Shown here piece by piece: positions 48,836 to 57,215 of a stretch of 64,000 nucleotides of DNA (the first letter of the stretch is position 1; every line of letters starts with the position of its first letter). Source of the stretch: UBA2970 sp965221075 (GTDB taxonomy: Bacteria > Verrucomicrobiota > Verrucomicrobiia > Limisphaerales > AAA164-E04); the NCBI GenBank assembly GCA_965221075.1, contig OZ244865.1:1178001-1242000 (forward strand), in the 5' to 3' direction. Both the position numbers and the translations under genes were made by a program. A model generated the notes under the pieces. It searched no databases and was not told where the DNA came from. It was given only the letters and a program-made list of their open reading frames with translations.

Positions 48836-49944
48836 TCCTGGTCGTCGCCGACGACATCAGCGGCGCGGCCGAGCTGGCCGGCGCGGCCCACGGCCGGGGA
48901 CTCAGCGCCCATGTGCGGGTGGGGACCGGGGTGGGGGAGGAGTCCGCCGACGTGGTGGCCCTGGATCTGCAGACCCGCTCCCTCTCCCGCGCCGAGGCGC
49001 GCCGGAGAGCCCGGCGGCTGGTCCGGTCCCTGGAGCGGCGCCCTCCGGCCCGCATCTACCACAAGACCGATTCGGTCCTCCGGGGCAACGTGCCTGCAGA
49101 GGCGGAGGCCCTGGCCGAGGGTCTGGGCCGCAGGCGCATCCTGCTGGTTCCCGCCAATCCCGCCCGGGGACGGCGCATCGTGGACGGGGAGTACCTCGTC
49201 GGCGGGACTCCCCTCCACCGGACCCTCTTCGCCCGGGATCCGGAGCACCCGCGCACCGCTTCCCGGGCGCTGGAGTGCCTTTCCGGAGCGGCCGGCTGGG
49301 ATCGGCTCTGGGTGGGCCGGGGGGATCCTTCGCCCTTGCGGGGCCTGGTGGTCCCCGATGTGCACACGGAGGAGGATCTGGAGGCCCGGGCCGGGGAGGC
49401 CGACGAGGGCACGCTGCCCTGCGGAGCGGTGGAGTTCTTCCAGGCGCTGCTCTCCCGCTGGGCGGGAGTCCGGACCCCCCGTCCCAGCGCCTCGGAGTCC
49501 GGGGGAGGCGCCAGGCTGATGGTGAGCGGCAGCCTGGCGGCCTGGGAGCGGGGGATCGCGGAGAGGGCCGCCCGCCACGGCGCGGTGGTGGCGCTGCCCC
49601 GCATGCGGCGCGGCTGGCGGGAGAGGGCGCTTCGGAAGCTGCGGGCGGGCGGGACCGTGCTGCTGGCCCTGGGAGGGGAGCCGCTGCCCCCGGGCCGCCG
49701 GGGAACCGTGATGCTGGCCCGTGCCGCGGAGGAGCTTGCCGGGCGGGCGCCGGTGGAGAGGCTCCTGGTCGAGGGCGGAGCCACGGCCTCGGCCCTCTTC
49801 CGCCGGATGGGGTGGAGCCGCTTCGAGTCGCTGCCCTCCGGCGGGGCGCCCGCGCTGCGCCCGCTGCCTCCCCACCAGCCTATTCGGATCCAGGTAAAGC
49901 CGGGAAGCTATCCCTGGCCGGAGGGGGTCTGGAGGGACTGCTGA
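48832..49944 (+). CDS. DUF1537 four-carbon acid sugar kinase (DtnK/DenK-like)
   Basis: This 370-residue kinase family phosphorylates four-carbon sugar acids such as D-threonate, L-threonate or D-erythronate at C4. Family marks are LVVADDISGAAELAGAA at the N-terminus, YHKTDSVLRGNVPAEAEAL, LVPANPARGRRIVDGEYLVGG, and the nucleotide-binding C-terminal part LLVEGGATASALF. The GTG start at 48832 overlaps the stop of the PdxA-like gene, which supplies the next enzyme of the pathway. The two together give a route from a C4 sugar acid to dihydroxyacetone phosphate. No aldolase, isomerase or transporter gene is beside them. The exact stereoisomer is unknown. Confidence 0.87.
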   Translation: MILVVADDISGAAELAGAAHGRGLSAHVRVGTGVGEESADVVALDLQTRSLSRAEARRRARRLVRSLERRPPARIYHKTDSVLRGNVPAEAEALAEGLGRRRILLVPANPARGRRIVDGEYLVGGTPLHRTLFARDPEHPRTASRALECLSGAAGWDRLWVGRGDPSPLRGLVVPDVHTEEDLEARAGEADEGTLPCGAVEFFQALLSRWAGVRTPRPSASESGGGARLMVSGSLAAWERGIAERAARHGAVVALPRMRRGWRERALRKLRAGGTVLLALGGEPLPPGRRGTVMLARAAEELAGRAPVERLLVEGGATASALFRRMGWSRFESLPSGGAPALRPLPPHQPIRIQVKPGSYPWPEGVWRDC

Positions 49945-51264
49945 CTACTCCCCGGTCCGGGATTCCCAGGACTGCAGGACGCGGTCCCCGGCGCTGCGGA
50001 ACTTCGGCTCGGCCAGCGCCAGGGCCCATTCCCTGGCGGCCTCGGGATCGGTCCTGGCGATGGACTCGAACACGGTCGAGACCAGGCCGAGGTGGTTGAA
50101 GTCCTGGGGATCGTTGTTGGCGTCGAACCAGCGGGCCGCCTCGCCGGGGCTCTCCCTGGCCCATTGGGAGAGGGAGCGCTCCAGCATCTGGGAGCGCTCG
50201 ATGAAGGTGGGATAGCCGGCGGCCCAGTCGGAGGCGTTCTCGGGCTCGGTGGCGGCCCAGTAGTCGACGATGGCGATCATTGCCGCGTCCCGCAGATCGC
50301 TGCGGGGGATGTTGGTCATGGACCAGGAGGAGACGGTCTCGAAGTCCTCCTCGGCCCAGCGGGTGATGCCGTCCTCCAGCACCGGAAGCTGCATCGGATC
50401 CTGGCCGGCCGAGATGACCCACTGGACCGACTGCGTCGGATCGCTGCGGGCGGCGGCCGAGGCCATCTCCACCAGCAGGGCGTCCTTGACTTCATCGGCG
50501 GCTTCCTCGGTGGCGTAGAGCCAGGCTCCCTCGGGATCCTCCACCGCCCATTGGCCGAGGACCCCCTGCAGGGCGTGGCGCCGCCGGTCGCCTTCCAGGG
50601 ACGAGGCCCAGGCCAGGGCCTGCTGCAGATCCGCCTCGGCCCAGGCTCTTCCCGTCCCATGGAAGGCCGGCTGCCTCAGCTCCTCCTCCTCGAGGGATCC
50701 GATCCAGGCCAGGCATGCCTCGCGATCCTCCCGGGCGCGGGCCAGCGAGGCTCCCTGGACGAAGTGGATCCGGTCCTCGATCTGTTCGAGCTGGGCCAGC
50801 CAGCCTTCGGCCTTCCCGGGGTCCTGGGAGGCGGCCAGCCTGCCGGAAAGGCGCAGCAGCCACTGCCTCTCCCGGGGCTTCCAGCGGGAGTCCGGCTCTT
50901 CACGGATCCGCTCGATCAGGGACAGCTGCGCCTCCGGGCTCCTCTCCAGCCGCAGGAGCAGGGTCTCGATCTCCCGGAAGCTCATGGCCGAGGGGTCGGA
51001 TCCCGCGGCCAGCTGCATGAGATCCTGCATGGTCCGCTCCGAAGGCCCGGAATCCTCCTGGGACATCAGCCGCTGATAGCGCGAGCCGGCGGGCGGGGAC
51101 TGGCTCATGGCGGGAGGCCTGGGGGCCTCCACCATGTGGACCGGGCCGCTCGGGCCAGGGCTGGCCGAGGGGGGAGTCGGGGCTTCGCCTCCGTCGAACC
51201 GGGTGAGGATCACCAGGGCCGCGACCAGAACCAGGGCGGCCAGGCCCAGCAGGTACTTTAGCAT
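49945..51264 (-). CDS. Membrane-anchored helical repeat protein of verrucomicrobial type
   Basis: This 439-residue protein has an N-terminal membrane anchor (YLLGLAALVLVAALVILTRF), a Pro/Ser-rich linker, then helical repeats of about 30-35 residues carrying W-A-x-x-(D/S)P-x-x-A-x-x-W units. Examples are QWAVEDPEGAWLYA, WAATEPENASDWAAGYP, SQWARESPGEAARWF and SIARTDPEAAREWALALA. The repeats resemble TPR/SEL1-like solenoids and suggest protein binding in the periplasm. I know no function for the family. The stop directly abuts the end of the DUF1537 gene (no gap). Its promoter region overlaps that of the divergent PQQ-like gene at 51304. Confidence 0.75.
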   Translation of the reverse strand: MLKYLLGLAALVLVAALVILTRFDGGEAPTPPSASPGPSGPVHMVEAPRPPAMSQSPPAGSRYQRLMSQEDSGPSERTMQDLMQLAAGSDPSAMSFREIETLLLRLERSPEAQLSLIERIREEPDSRWKPRERQWLLRLSGRLAASQDPGKAEGWLAQLEQIEDRIHFVQGASLARAREDREACLAWIGSLEEEELRQPAFHGTGRAWAEADLQQALAWASSLEGDRRRHALQGVLGQWAVEDPEGAWLYATEEAADEVKDALLVEMASAAARSDPTQSVQWVISAGQDPMQLPVLEDGITRWAEEDFETVSSWSMTNIPRSDLRDAAMIAIVDYWAATEPENASDWAAGYPTFIERSQMLERSLSQWARESPGEAARWFDANNDPQDFNHLGLVSTVFESIARTDPEAAREWALALAEPKFRSAGDRVLQSWESRTGE

Positions 51265-51290
51265 GACAGTCTTCCCATCGTGGATACTAT
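51263..51290 (+). promoter_or_regulatory. Promoter for the PQQ-like gene, overlapping a minus-strand promoter
   Basis: ATGACA (-35), a 16-nt spacer and TACTAT (-10) precede GTG 51304 closely. On the minus strand the same short stretch gives TATAGT (51286-51291) as a -10 for the repeat-protein gene, with TTTCCA as a weak -35. The two -10 elements physically overlap, so the promoters should compete. Confidence 0.45.
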
Positions 51291-51303
51291 AGCAGGAAAC
51301 ACC

Positions 51304-52572
51304 GTGATTGGAAATAGTTGCGCCGCATCCGCAGCCGGGGCTCGCCGGGCCGGGCTCGAGGCGCTCGCGCTGGTCCTGGTCCTGCTCTGGCCCGCTGCGG
51401 GCCGGGCCGGGGAATGGCCCGGCTTCCTGGGGCCCCTGCGCAACGGAACCCTTCCCGGGGAGTCTCTGCCCGACTCCTGGCCGCCGGAGGGTCCGGCCAG
51501 GCTGTGGGAGCGGCCGGTGGGAAGCGGCTTCAGCGGCCCCGTCGCCCTGGTCGACCGGGTGGTCCTCCACCACCGGATCGGCGGCGAGGAGATCGTCTGG
51601 AGCCTGGATCCCGCCACCGGCAGGACCCAGTGGAGCTACTCCATGCCCACCGACTACCGGGACGACTTCGGATTCGACGACGGGCCACGGGCCACCCCCG
51701 CCGCCTACCGGGGCCGTCTCTACGCCCACGGGGCCCAGGGACTGCTGGTCTGCCTGGACCTCCAGTCGGGCCGGCCCGTCTGGCAGGTGGACACCCGCCG
51801 GCAGCTGGGGGCGTCCAAGGGCTTCTTCGGCCCGGCCTGCTCCCCGCTGGTCGAGGGGGACCTGGTGATCCTCGGCCCCGGCAGCGCGGTGCACGGGGGC
51901 ATCGTCGCCCTGGACCGAGCCACCGGGGCTCTGCGCTGGAAGGCCTCCCGGGACGAGGCCAGCTACTCCTCCCCGGTGGCGGCCACCATCGGTGGATCCC
52001 GCCTGGCCGTGTTCTTCGACCGAGAGGGGATGAAGGCGGTGGACCTGCGCGGCGGCGCCCTGCGCTTCCAGTGGCCGTGGCGCCCCCGGGCCCGCGCCTC
52101 GGTCAACGCGGCCACCCCGCTGGTGCGGGGGGACCAGGTGTTCCTCACCACCAGCTACGGCAGGGGGGCGATCCTGCTGGATCTTTCGGGTCCCGCTCCA
52201 CGCCAGGTGTGGAGCGGCGACTCCTCCCTCTCCGCCCACTACGCCACTCCGGTGCGCCACGGCGAGCATCTCTACGGCTTCCACGGACGCCAGGAGAGGG
52301 GAGCTGCGCTGCGCTGCGTCTCCTGGCAGGACGGCACGGTTCGCTGGAGCCGCGAGACCGTCCGCAACGGCAGCGTGCTGGGGGCGGGGGATCGCCTGCT
52401 GATCCTGCAGGAGAACGGGGAGCTGATCCTGATCGAGGCCGACCCGGCGGCCTACCGGGAGCTGGACCGGGCCCAGATCCTCCCCTTCGGGGTGCGCGCC
52501 TTCCCCGCTCTGGCCGAAGGGGTGCTCTACGCCCGGGGGCCCAAGACGCTGGCGGCCTGGCGCATGCGCTAG
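51304..52572 (+). CDS. Secreted PQQ-like beta-propeller protein
   Basis: This 422-residue exported protein has PQQ-like repeats: EIVWSLDPATGRTQWSY, GLLVCLDLQSGRPVWQVDT, GGIVALDRATGALRWKASR, GAALRCVSWQDGTVRWSRE. The WxLD..TG..W pattern marks an eight-bladed propeller. It lacks the catalytic tryptophan-docking and acidic residues of true PQQ dehydrogenases as far as I can see, so it is more likely a binding scaffold, a common type in PVC bacteria. GTG 51304 is chosen because AGGA lies 7 nt upstream; GTG 51280 is the alternative. A second such protein is at 54617. The stop overlaps that of gpsA in CTAG. Confidence 0.85.
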   Translation: MIGNSCAASAAGARRAGLEALALVLVLLWPAAGRAGEWPGFLGPLRNGTLPGESLPDSWPPEGPARLWERPVGSGFSGPVALVDRVVLHHRIGGEEIVWSLDPATGRTQWSYSMPTDYRDDFGFDDGPRATPAAYRGRLYAHGAQGLLVCLDLQSGRPVWQVDTRRQLGASKGFFGPACSPLVEGDLVILGPGSAVHGGIVALDRATGALRWKASRDEASYSSPVAATIGGSRLAVFFDREGMKAVDLRGGALRFQWPWRPRARASVNAATPLVRGDQVFLTTSYGRGAILLDLSGPAPRQVWSGDSSLSAHYATPVRHGEHLYGFHGRQERGAALRCVSWQDGTVRWSRETVRNGSVLGAGDRLLILQENGELILIEADPAAYRELDRAQILPFGVRAFPALAEGVLYARGPKTLAAWRMR

Positions 52573-53549
52573 TCCTCCTGCTTCATGTTGCGTGCCAGGA
52601 GGGACTGCAGGGCCTGGCGGGCGGGCTTGCCGCAGTGGACCATGTCGTGCACCTCGGAGATGATGGGCGTCTCCACTCCGAGCCGGAGGGCCATCCTCCG
52701 GGCGGAGCGGGAGGTGGGTATCCCCTCCACGGCCGAGCGGCTCGAGCGGAGGATCTCCTCGGCCGGACGCCCCTGTCCCAGCGCTTCGCCGAAGGTCCGG
52801 TTGCGGCTCAGCGGGGAGAAGCAGGTCACGGTGAGGTCCCCGAGGCCCGAGAGTCCCGAGAAGGTCTCCGCCTCGGCCCCGGCGGCCACCCCCAGCCTGC
52901 GGATCTCGGCCACCCCCCGGGTGACCAGGGCGGCCTTGGTGTTGTCTCCCAGTCCCAGTCCGTCCCCCACTCCGGCGGCGATGGCGATGATGTTCTTGAG
53001 GGCCCCGCCCAGCTCGACCCCCAGCACGTCGCCGGAGGTGTAGATCCGGAAGGACGGGCGATGGAACAGGCTGCGCACGCAGCGGGCCACCTCCCCGTGC
53101 CGGCTGGCGACCACCGCGGCCGCGGGCATCCCCTTGGCCACCTCCTGGGCGATGGTGGGGCCGGAGAGGGTGGCGGGGAGCGCGCCCTCCAGCTGCGAGT
53201 CCAGGATTCCGGCCATGGTCAGCCCGGTGTCGTACTCGATGCCCTTGGTCACCGAGACGGCCGGGCCTTCGAAGGAGCCCAGCCGGCCGACGACCGAGCG
53301 GAATCCCCTCGAGGGGACGGCCAGGACCAGGATCTCCGCCCCCCGGCAGGCACGCTGGAGATCGGGCTCGGTCGCCAGTTCCCGGGGCAGGGCCACTCCG
53401 GCCAGGTAGCGGGAGTTCTCTCCCGAAGCGGCGATGTCCTGCAGGCGCCCGGCGCTGCGGCCCCAGAGGGTGGCCTGGTGCCCGTTCTCTATCGCCAGCG
53501 CCGCCAGGACCGTCCCCCAGGAACCAGCGCCCAGCACCGCCACCCTCAT
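52569..53549 (-). CDS. gpsA: Glycerol-3-phosphate dehydrogenase [NAD(P)+]
   Basis: This enzyme reduces dihydroxyacetone phosphate to sn-glycerol-3-phosphate for phospholipid synthesis. The 326 residues contain the Rossmann start VAVLGAGSWGTVLA, the segment VSVTKGIEYDTG, the catalytic region GVELGGALKNIIAIAAGVGDGLGLGDNTKAALVTRG with its lysine, and FSGLSGLGDLTVTCFSPLSRNRTFG. All are diagnostic. ATG 53549 overlaps the plsY stop (ATGA), so it is translated right after plsY. Its product is the direct substrate of PlsY. The stop shares CTAG with the PQQ-like gene. Confidence 0.97.
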   Translation of the reverse strand: MRVAVLGAGSWGTVLAALAIENGHQATLWGRSAGRLQDIAASGENSRYLAGVALPRELATEPDLQRACRGAEILVLAVPSRGFRSVVGRLGSFEGPAVSVTKGIEYDTGLTMAGILDSQLEGALPATLSGPTIAQEVAKGMPAAAVVASRHGEVARCVRSLFHRPSFRIYTSGDVLGVELGGALKNIIAIAAGVGDGLGLGDNTKAALVTRGVAEIRRLGVAAGAEAETFSGLSGLGDLTVTCFSPLSRNRTFGEALGQGRPAEEILRSSRSAVEGIPTSRSARRMALRLGVETPIISEVHDMVHCGKPARQALQSLLARNMKQED

Positions 53550-54235
53550 GATCCCCCGCTGCGGCCCAGGACCGCCTCGGTCCCCTTCCGCAGGCGCCGC
53601 AGGTTGTCCCGGTGCTGGTAGACGGCCAGAAGGCCGATCAGCAGGGCGGCCTCGAGCAGAAGGCCCTGCCCCTCGGCGATCCACGTCCCGAGGGGCAGGG
53701 CCAGCGCTGCGCCCATAGATCCCACCGAGACGATGCGGGTGAGGGCCACCAGGAGCACGAAGGCGGCCAGCGGAATCGGCAGGCACAGCGGCGACAGCCA
53801 CAGGAAGGCCCCGGCCGAGGTGGCGATGCCCTTTCCGCCGCGGAAGCCCAGCCAGCAGGTGTAGTCGTGTCCCAGCACCGAGGCGATTCCCGCCAGGATC
53901 GCCAGGCGGCGCGCCTCCTCCTCGCCGGGCAGGATCCAGGACGCCAGCCAGCAGGCGGCGAAGCCCTTGAGGAGGTCCAGCAGCAGCACCGCGGCACCGA
54001 TCTTCCTGCCCAGGACGCGCGCCGCGTTGGCCGTGCCGATGTTCCCGCTTCCCTGCCTGCGGAGATCGGTCCCGCTCAATCGTCCCGCCAGGTAGCCGAA
54101 GGGCAGCGATCCGAGGAAGTAGCCCAGAAGGATGGCCAGGAGGGGAGGCGACGGCTGATCGAAGAGTGTGGCGGACTTCCAGAGCAGGAAGGCGAGCGCT
54201 AGCGCCGGAGCCAGGACTTTCAAGCCGGAGCACAC
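53546..54235 (-). CDS. plsY: Glycerol-3-phosphate acyltransferase PlsY
   Basis: This inner-membrane enzyme acylates glycerol-3-phosphate from acyl-phosphate, the first step of phospholipid synthesis. The 229 residues have about five hydrophobic helices and the three conserved PlsY motifs: GSGNIGTANAARVLG, GFRGGKGIATSAGAF and YQHRDNLRRLRKGTE. At 229 residues it is slightly longer than typical (about 200), owing to an extra N-terminal hydrophobic segment (LKVLAPALALAFLLW) from the ATG at 54235. It forms a two-gene operon with gpsA through an ATGA overlap, so substrate supply and use are made together. Confidence 0.96.
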   Translation of the reverse strand: MCSGLKVLAPALALAFLLWKSATLFDQPSPPLLAILLGYFLGSLPFGYLAGRLSGTDLRRQGSGNIGTANAARVLGRKIGAAVLLLDLLKGFAACWLASWILPGEEEARRLAILAGIASVLGHDYTCWLGFRGGKGIATSAGAFLWLSPLCLPIPLAAFVLLVALTRIVSVGSMGAALALPLGTWIAEGQGLLLEAALLIGLLAVYQHRDNLRRLRKGTEAVLGRSGGS

Positions 54236-54616
54236 TACCGGGGCGGGGCCGCGGCCAGCAAGCGATAAGCAGGGCCGCGTGCGCCCCGGCCAGAAGGGCG
54301 CCTGAGCGGGAAGGAGCCGTAACGCGTCCCCGGGTCTGTTGCGCGCAGGATCGCCGGGCGGGCGGCGCCGCAGGCGCAGCGGAAGCCGGCATCTTCCCTG
54401 ATGGCAGGCGTTGGCGCGCCGCTCCCGGCTGCTGCTCCCGCCGAAGTTGCGGGAGATTGTCGGGATTGCAGGGGAGGGGGCTCCGGGCAGGGAAAGGCCC
54501 AGCGGGCTTGCCGGAGCCAGGCTTGCGCCGATGGCCGGGGAGCCGGCCTTGGCCGCCAGGCGGGCCGGGGAGAATTGCTTTGAGAATCCCCGGGCGCCGG
54601 TCTATCTAGTCCCGGC
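54236..54616. other. 381-bp intergenic region between plsY and the second PQQ-like gene
   Basis: The flanking genes diverge, so this region must hold promoters for plsY (minus) and the propeller gene (plus). A good plus-strand promoter is at 54580-54608. The rest is very GC-rich with short local dyads such as GCGCC-GCA-GGCGC. I see no gene or RNA in it, and no clear minus-strand promoter. Confidence 0.5.
54580..54608 (+). promoter_or_regulatory. Sigma70-like promoter close to the start of the second PQQ-like gene
   Basis: TTGAGA, a 17-nt spacer and TATCTA form a well-spaced promoter. The -10 ends only 8 bp before ATG 54617, so a start site 7 bp downstream would leave almost no leader. The transcript may be leaderless, which agrees with the absence of a ribosome-binding site before the ATG. 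Confidence 0.5.
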
Positions 54617-55864
54617 ATGAAGCACCTCGAGCGCCTGGCCGTGGCGTTGCTGGCCCCGATGGCGGCGGCCGGGGACTGGCCCCAGTTCCGGGGCCCCACC
54701 GGCCAGGGGGTCTCCAGCGCCCAGGAGCTGCCCCTGCGCTGGAGCGAGGAGGACGGGGTGCTCTGGAAGCAGGCCGTGCACGGCAGGGGGTGGTCCTCCC
54801 CGGTGGTGGCGGGCGGGGAGATCTGGCTGACCACCGCCACCGAGGACGGCAGGGTGCTCTCGGTGCTGGCGGTGGACGCCGGGGACGGGCGCATCCTCCA
54901 CGATCAGGCGCTCTTCCGGGTGGAGGAGCCCCAGTTCGCCCACAAGTTCAACTCCTACGCCTCGCCCACCCCGGTGGCCGACGCGGAGCACGTCTACGTC
55001 ACCTTCGGGGCCGAGGGGACCGCCTGCATCCGCCTCTCCGACCGCAGGGTCCTGTGGACCCGCACCGACATCCGCTGCAACCACTTCCGGGGGGCGGGAT
55101 CCTCGCCCATCCTCTTCGGCGGGCTGCTGATCATGAACTACGACGGCAGCGACCACCAGTTCGTCACCGCCCTGGACAAGCGCACCGGGGAGACGGTGTG
55201 GCGCACCCGCCGCTCGATCGACTTCCAGGACCTGGGCGAGGACGGGCTGCCGATCATGGACGGGGATCTGCGCAAGGCCTTCTCCACCCCCCATCTGGCC
55301 CGCTTCGGGGGGACGCCCGCCCTGCTGAGCATCGGCTCCAAGTGCCTCTACGCCTACGATCCGCTCAGCGGCCGGGAGCTCTGGAGGGTGGAGTCGAGGG
55401 TCTCCCACTCGGCCAGCACCCGGCCCACGGTGGGATCCGGAAGGATCTACTACTGCACCGGATTCCCCCGGGGCGAGGTGTGGTGCGTCGAGCCCGGCGA
55501 GAGCCCCCGGGTCCTCTGGACCCTGCAGCGCAGCGTCTCCAACAAGCCCTCGATGATCCTCCACGGCGGGATGCTCTTCCTGATCCACGACGGCGGGGTC
55601 GCCTCCTGCGTGTCGGCCCGCGACGGATCCGTGCTGTGGCAGGAGAGGGTGGGGGGCAACTACTCGGCCTCCCCCCTGCTGCACCAGGACCGGATCTACT
55701 TCTTCAGCGAGGAGGGCAAGACCACGGTGGTGGCCGCCGAGGGGGAGTACCGGGAGCTGGCCTCCAGCCGGCTGGACGGAGGCTTCATGGCCTCCCCGGC
55801 GGTGATCGGCGACTCGCTGGTGCTGCGCACCAAGACCCACCTCTACCGGATCACCGGGGACTGA
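54617..55864 (+). CDS. Secreted PQQ-like beta-propeller protein
   Basis: This 415-residue exported protein has a short signal peptide (LAVALLAPMAAAGDW) and PQQ-like propeller repeats. It starts with the characteristic DWPQFRGPTGQG and continues with VLAVDAGDGRILHDQ, FVTALDKRTGETVWRT, CLYAYDPLSGRELWRVES and CVSARDGSVLWQERVGG. Similar 'PQQ-binding-like' proteins are numerous in Planctomycetes and Verrucomicrobia; a catalytic role is unproven. It is a distant paralogue of the protein at 51304. The last 14 bp overlap the 3' end of the minus-strand gene at 55851. Confidence 0.88.
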   Translation: MKHLERLAVALLAPMAAAGDWPQFRGPTGQGVSSAQELPLRWSEEDGVLWKQAVHGRGWSSPVVAGGEIWLTTATEDGRVLSVLAVDAGDGRILHDQALFRVEEPQFAHKFNSYASPTPVADAEHVYVTFGAEGTACIRLSDRRVLWTRTDIRCNHFRGAGSSPILFGGLLIMNYDGSDHQFVTALDKRTGETVWRTRRSIDFQDLGEDGLPIMDGDLRKAFSTPHLARFGGTPALLSIGSKCLYAYDPLSGRELWRVESRVSHSASTRPTVGSGRIYYCTGFPRGEVWCVEPGESPRVLWTLQRSVSNKPSMILHGGMLFLIHDGGVASCVSARDGSVLWQERVGGNYSASPLLHQDRIYFFSEEGKTTVVAAEGEYRELASSRLDGGFMASPAVIGDSLVLRTKTHLYRITGD

Positions 55865-57215
55865 GCTGGAGGCTCCCGAAGGCCTCCAGCGGGAGATCCA
55901 CCTCGCCGAAGTTGGGGCTGGTTCCCTGCAGCCGGCCCTCCCCGATGCTCCTGAGCTCCAGCCGCATCAGGCCGAGTCCCGAGACCGACCGGGCCAGCGC
56001 CGCAGGCTCCCCGTCCGGCCCGGGGGAGGGGGAGCCGGGGACGCCCGCCAGCTCGATCTTGGCGACGTCCTCCAGCGGCAGGGACGCCGGGCTTCCGTCG
56101 GCGGCCTCCAGCCGCAGCGTCCCCTCGGCCAGGGAGAGGATCCTGCCGGCATGGCTCTCCCCGGTGTGCAGGGTCGCCAGATCGCCGGCTCCGGCTGGCC
56201 TCAGCCGGGGCGCGGTCTCGAACTTGCCGTCCCACTCGCTCACCCGCAGCCTCCCCACCGCCACCGACGATCCATGGCCCTGGTGCACCAGGCGGATCCC
56301 TGTCCCCATGTTCCCGGAGCCGGCCGGATCGGTCCAGGTCTTGATCAGCTCCCCGTCCATGATCAGGGCGATGCTGGAGGCGGAGAGGTCGATGCGCAGA
56401 TCGACGCGGGCGCTCCGCTCGGAGAGGAACGACGGGATCTGGATCTGCCCCAGGCCCAGCCGCTGCAGCGGCACCGCCTGGTCCACCGGGAGGATGTTGG
56501 CGTAGTTGTAGAGGAACTGCACGCTGTAGAACTTGGAGAAGGCGGGCTGGCCCGCCAGGTCCCCCAGGCTGATCGGCCCCAGGGAGTCGGTGTAGAGCGC
56601 CAGGGCCAGGTTGGGGATCCCCTGCCAGTGGTACTCGAACTCCACCCGGGCCCGGTCCGGCATCCGGATGTCCCGGGCGATCGAGGCGGTGTCGCTGGCG
56701 TAGAAGTACCCGTTGGCGTACTCCCAGTGGCCGCTGGGGCTGTCCTCGAGTTCCACCTCGCTCCGGGTCCACCCCTCCAGGCCCCGGGGCCCGGAGAAGA
56801 CCGTGCGGCCCGGCGGGCGGTCGAACACGGCCCACTGCCAGCCCCCGCGCCCGAAGCGCAGGCGGCTCCCCTCCGGAGTCTCCAGCACCCCGTGGCCGGG
56901 GCCCAGCTCCACGAGGCGCCCCTCGGCCACGTCCCCGTTGGCGAAGCGGAAGCGGCCCTGCGCCGCGGGAGAGGCGGCGGGACGGGCCCCCAGCCGGATC
57001 TCGGAGACCGCCCCGTAGCGGAAGACGATGGGGGGCGATCCCTCGCCGTGCCGCCAGAGGATCCCCGTCCCGGGGGAGCCGCCCTCCAGGCGGCCCGAGA
57101 GCCGGTCGCCGTCGTGGAAGAGGATCCGGTCGGGATTCTCCTCGGCCTCCCCCGGCCGGGCCGGCAGGGCCAGGAGGGCGGCGAGCAGGAGGAGGGATGG
57201 TCCCGGCGCCCTCAC
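55851..57215 (-). CDS. Secreted paralogous protein B: small beta domains flanking a LamG-like domain
   Basis: This exported protein has 454 residues from GTG 57215, with signal peptide LLLLAALLALPARPG. The N-terminal part (ILFHDGDRLSGRLEG, VFRYGAVSEIRLG) and the C-terminal part (GRILSLAEGTLRLEA, LPLEDVAKIELAG) show the same short strand pattern, like a small SH3/Sm-type barrel. Between them lies a sandwich domain (GLEGWTRSEVELEDS, SARVDLRIDLSASSIALIMDGELIKTW). It is clearly paralogous to the gene upstream (57212), whose stop it overlaps as GTGA. No catalytic motif is seen and I do not recognise a named family. It is the last gene of a four-gene cluster. Confidence 0.75.
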   Translation of the reverse strand: MRAPGPSLLLLAALLALPARPGEAEENPDRILFHDGDRLSGRLEGGSPGTGILWRHGEGSPPIVFRYGAVSEIRLGARPAASPAAQGRFRFANGDVAEGRLVELGPGHGVLETPEGSRLRFGRGGWQWAVFDRPPGRTVFSGPRGLEGWTRSEVELEDSPSGHWEYANGYFYASDTASIARDIRMPDRARVEFEYHWQGIPNLALALYTDSLGPISLGDLAGQPAFSKFYSVQFLYNYANILPVDQAVPLQRLGLGQIQIPSFLSERSARVDLRIDLSASSIALIMDGELIKTWTDPAGSGNMGTGIRLVHQGHGSSVAVGRLRVSEWDGKFETAPRLRPAGAGDLATLHTGESHAGRILSLAEGTLRLEAADGSPASLPLEDVAKIELAGVPGSPSPGPDGEPAALARSVSGLGLMRLELRSIGEGRLQGTSPNFGEVDLPLEAFGSLQLSPR

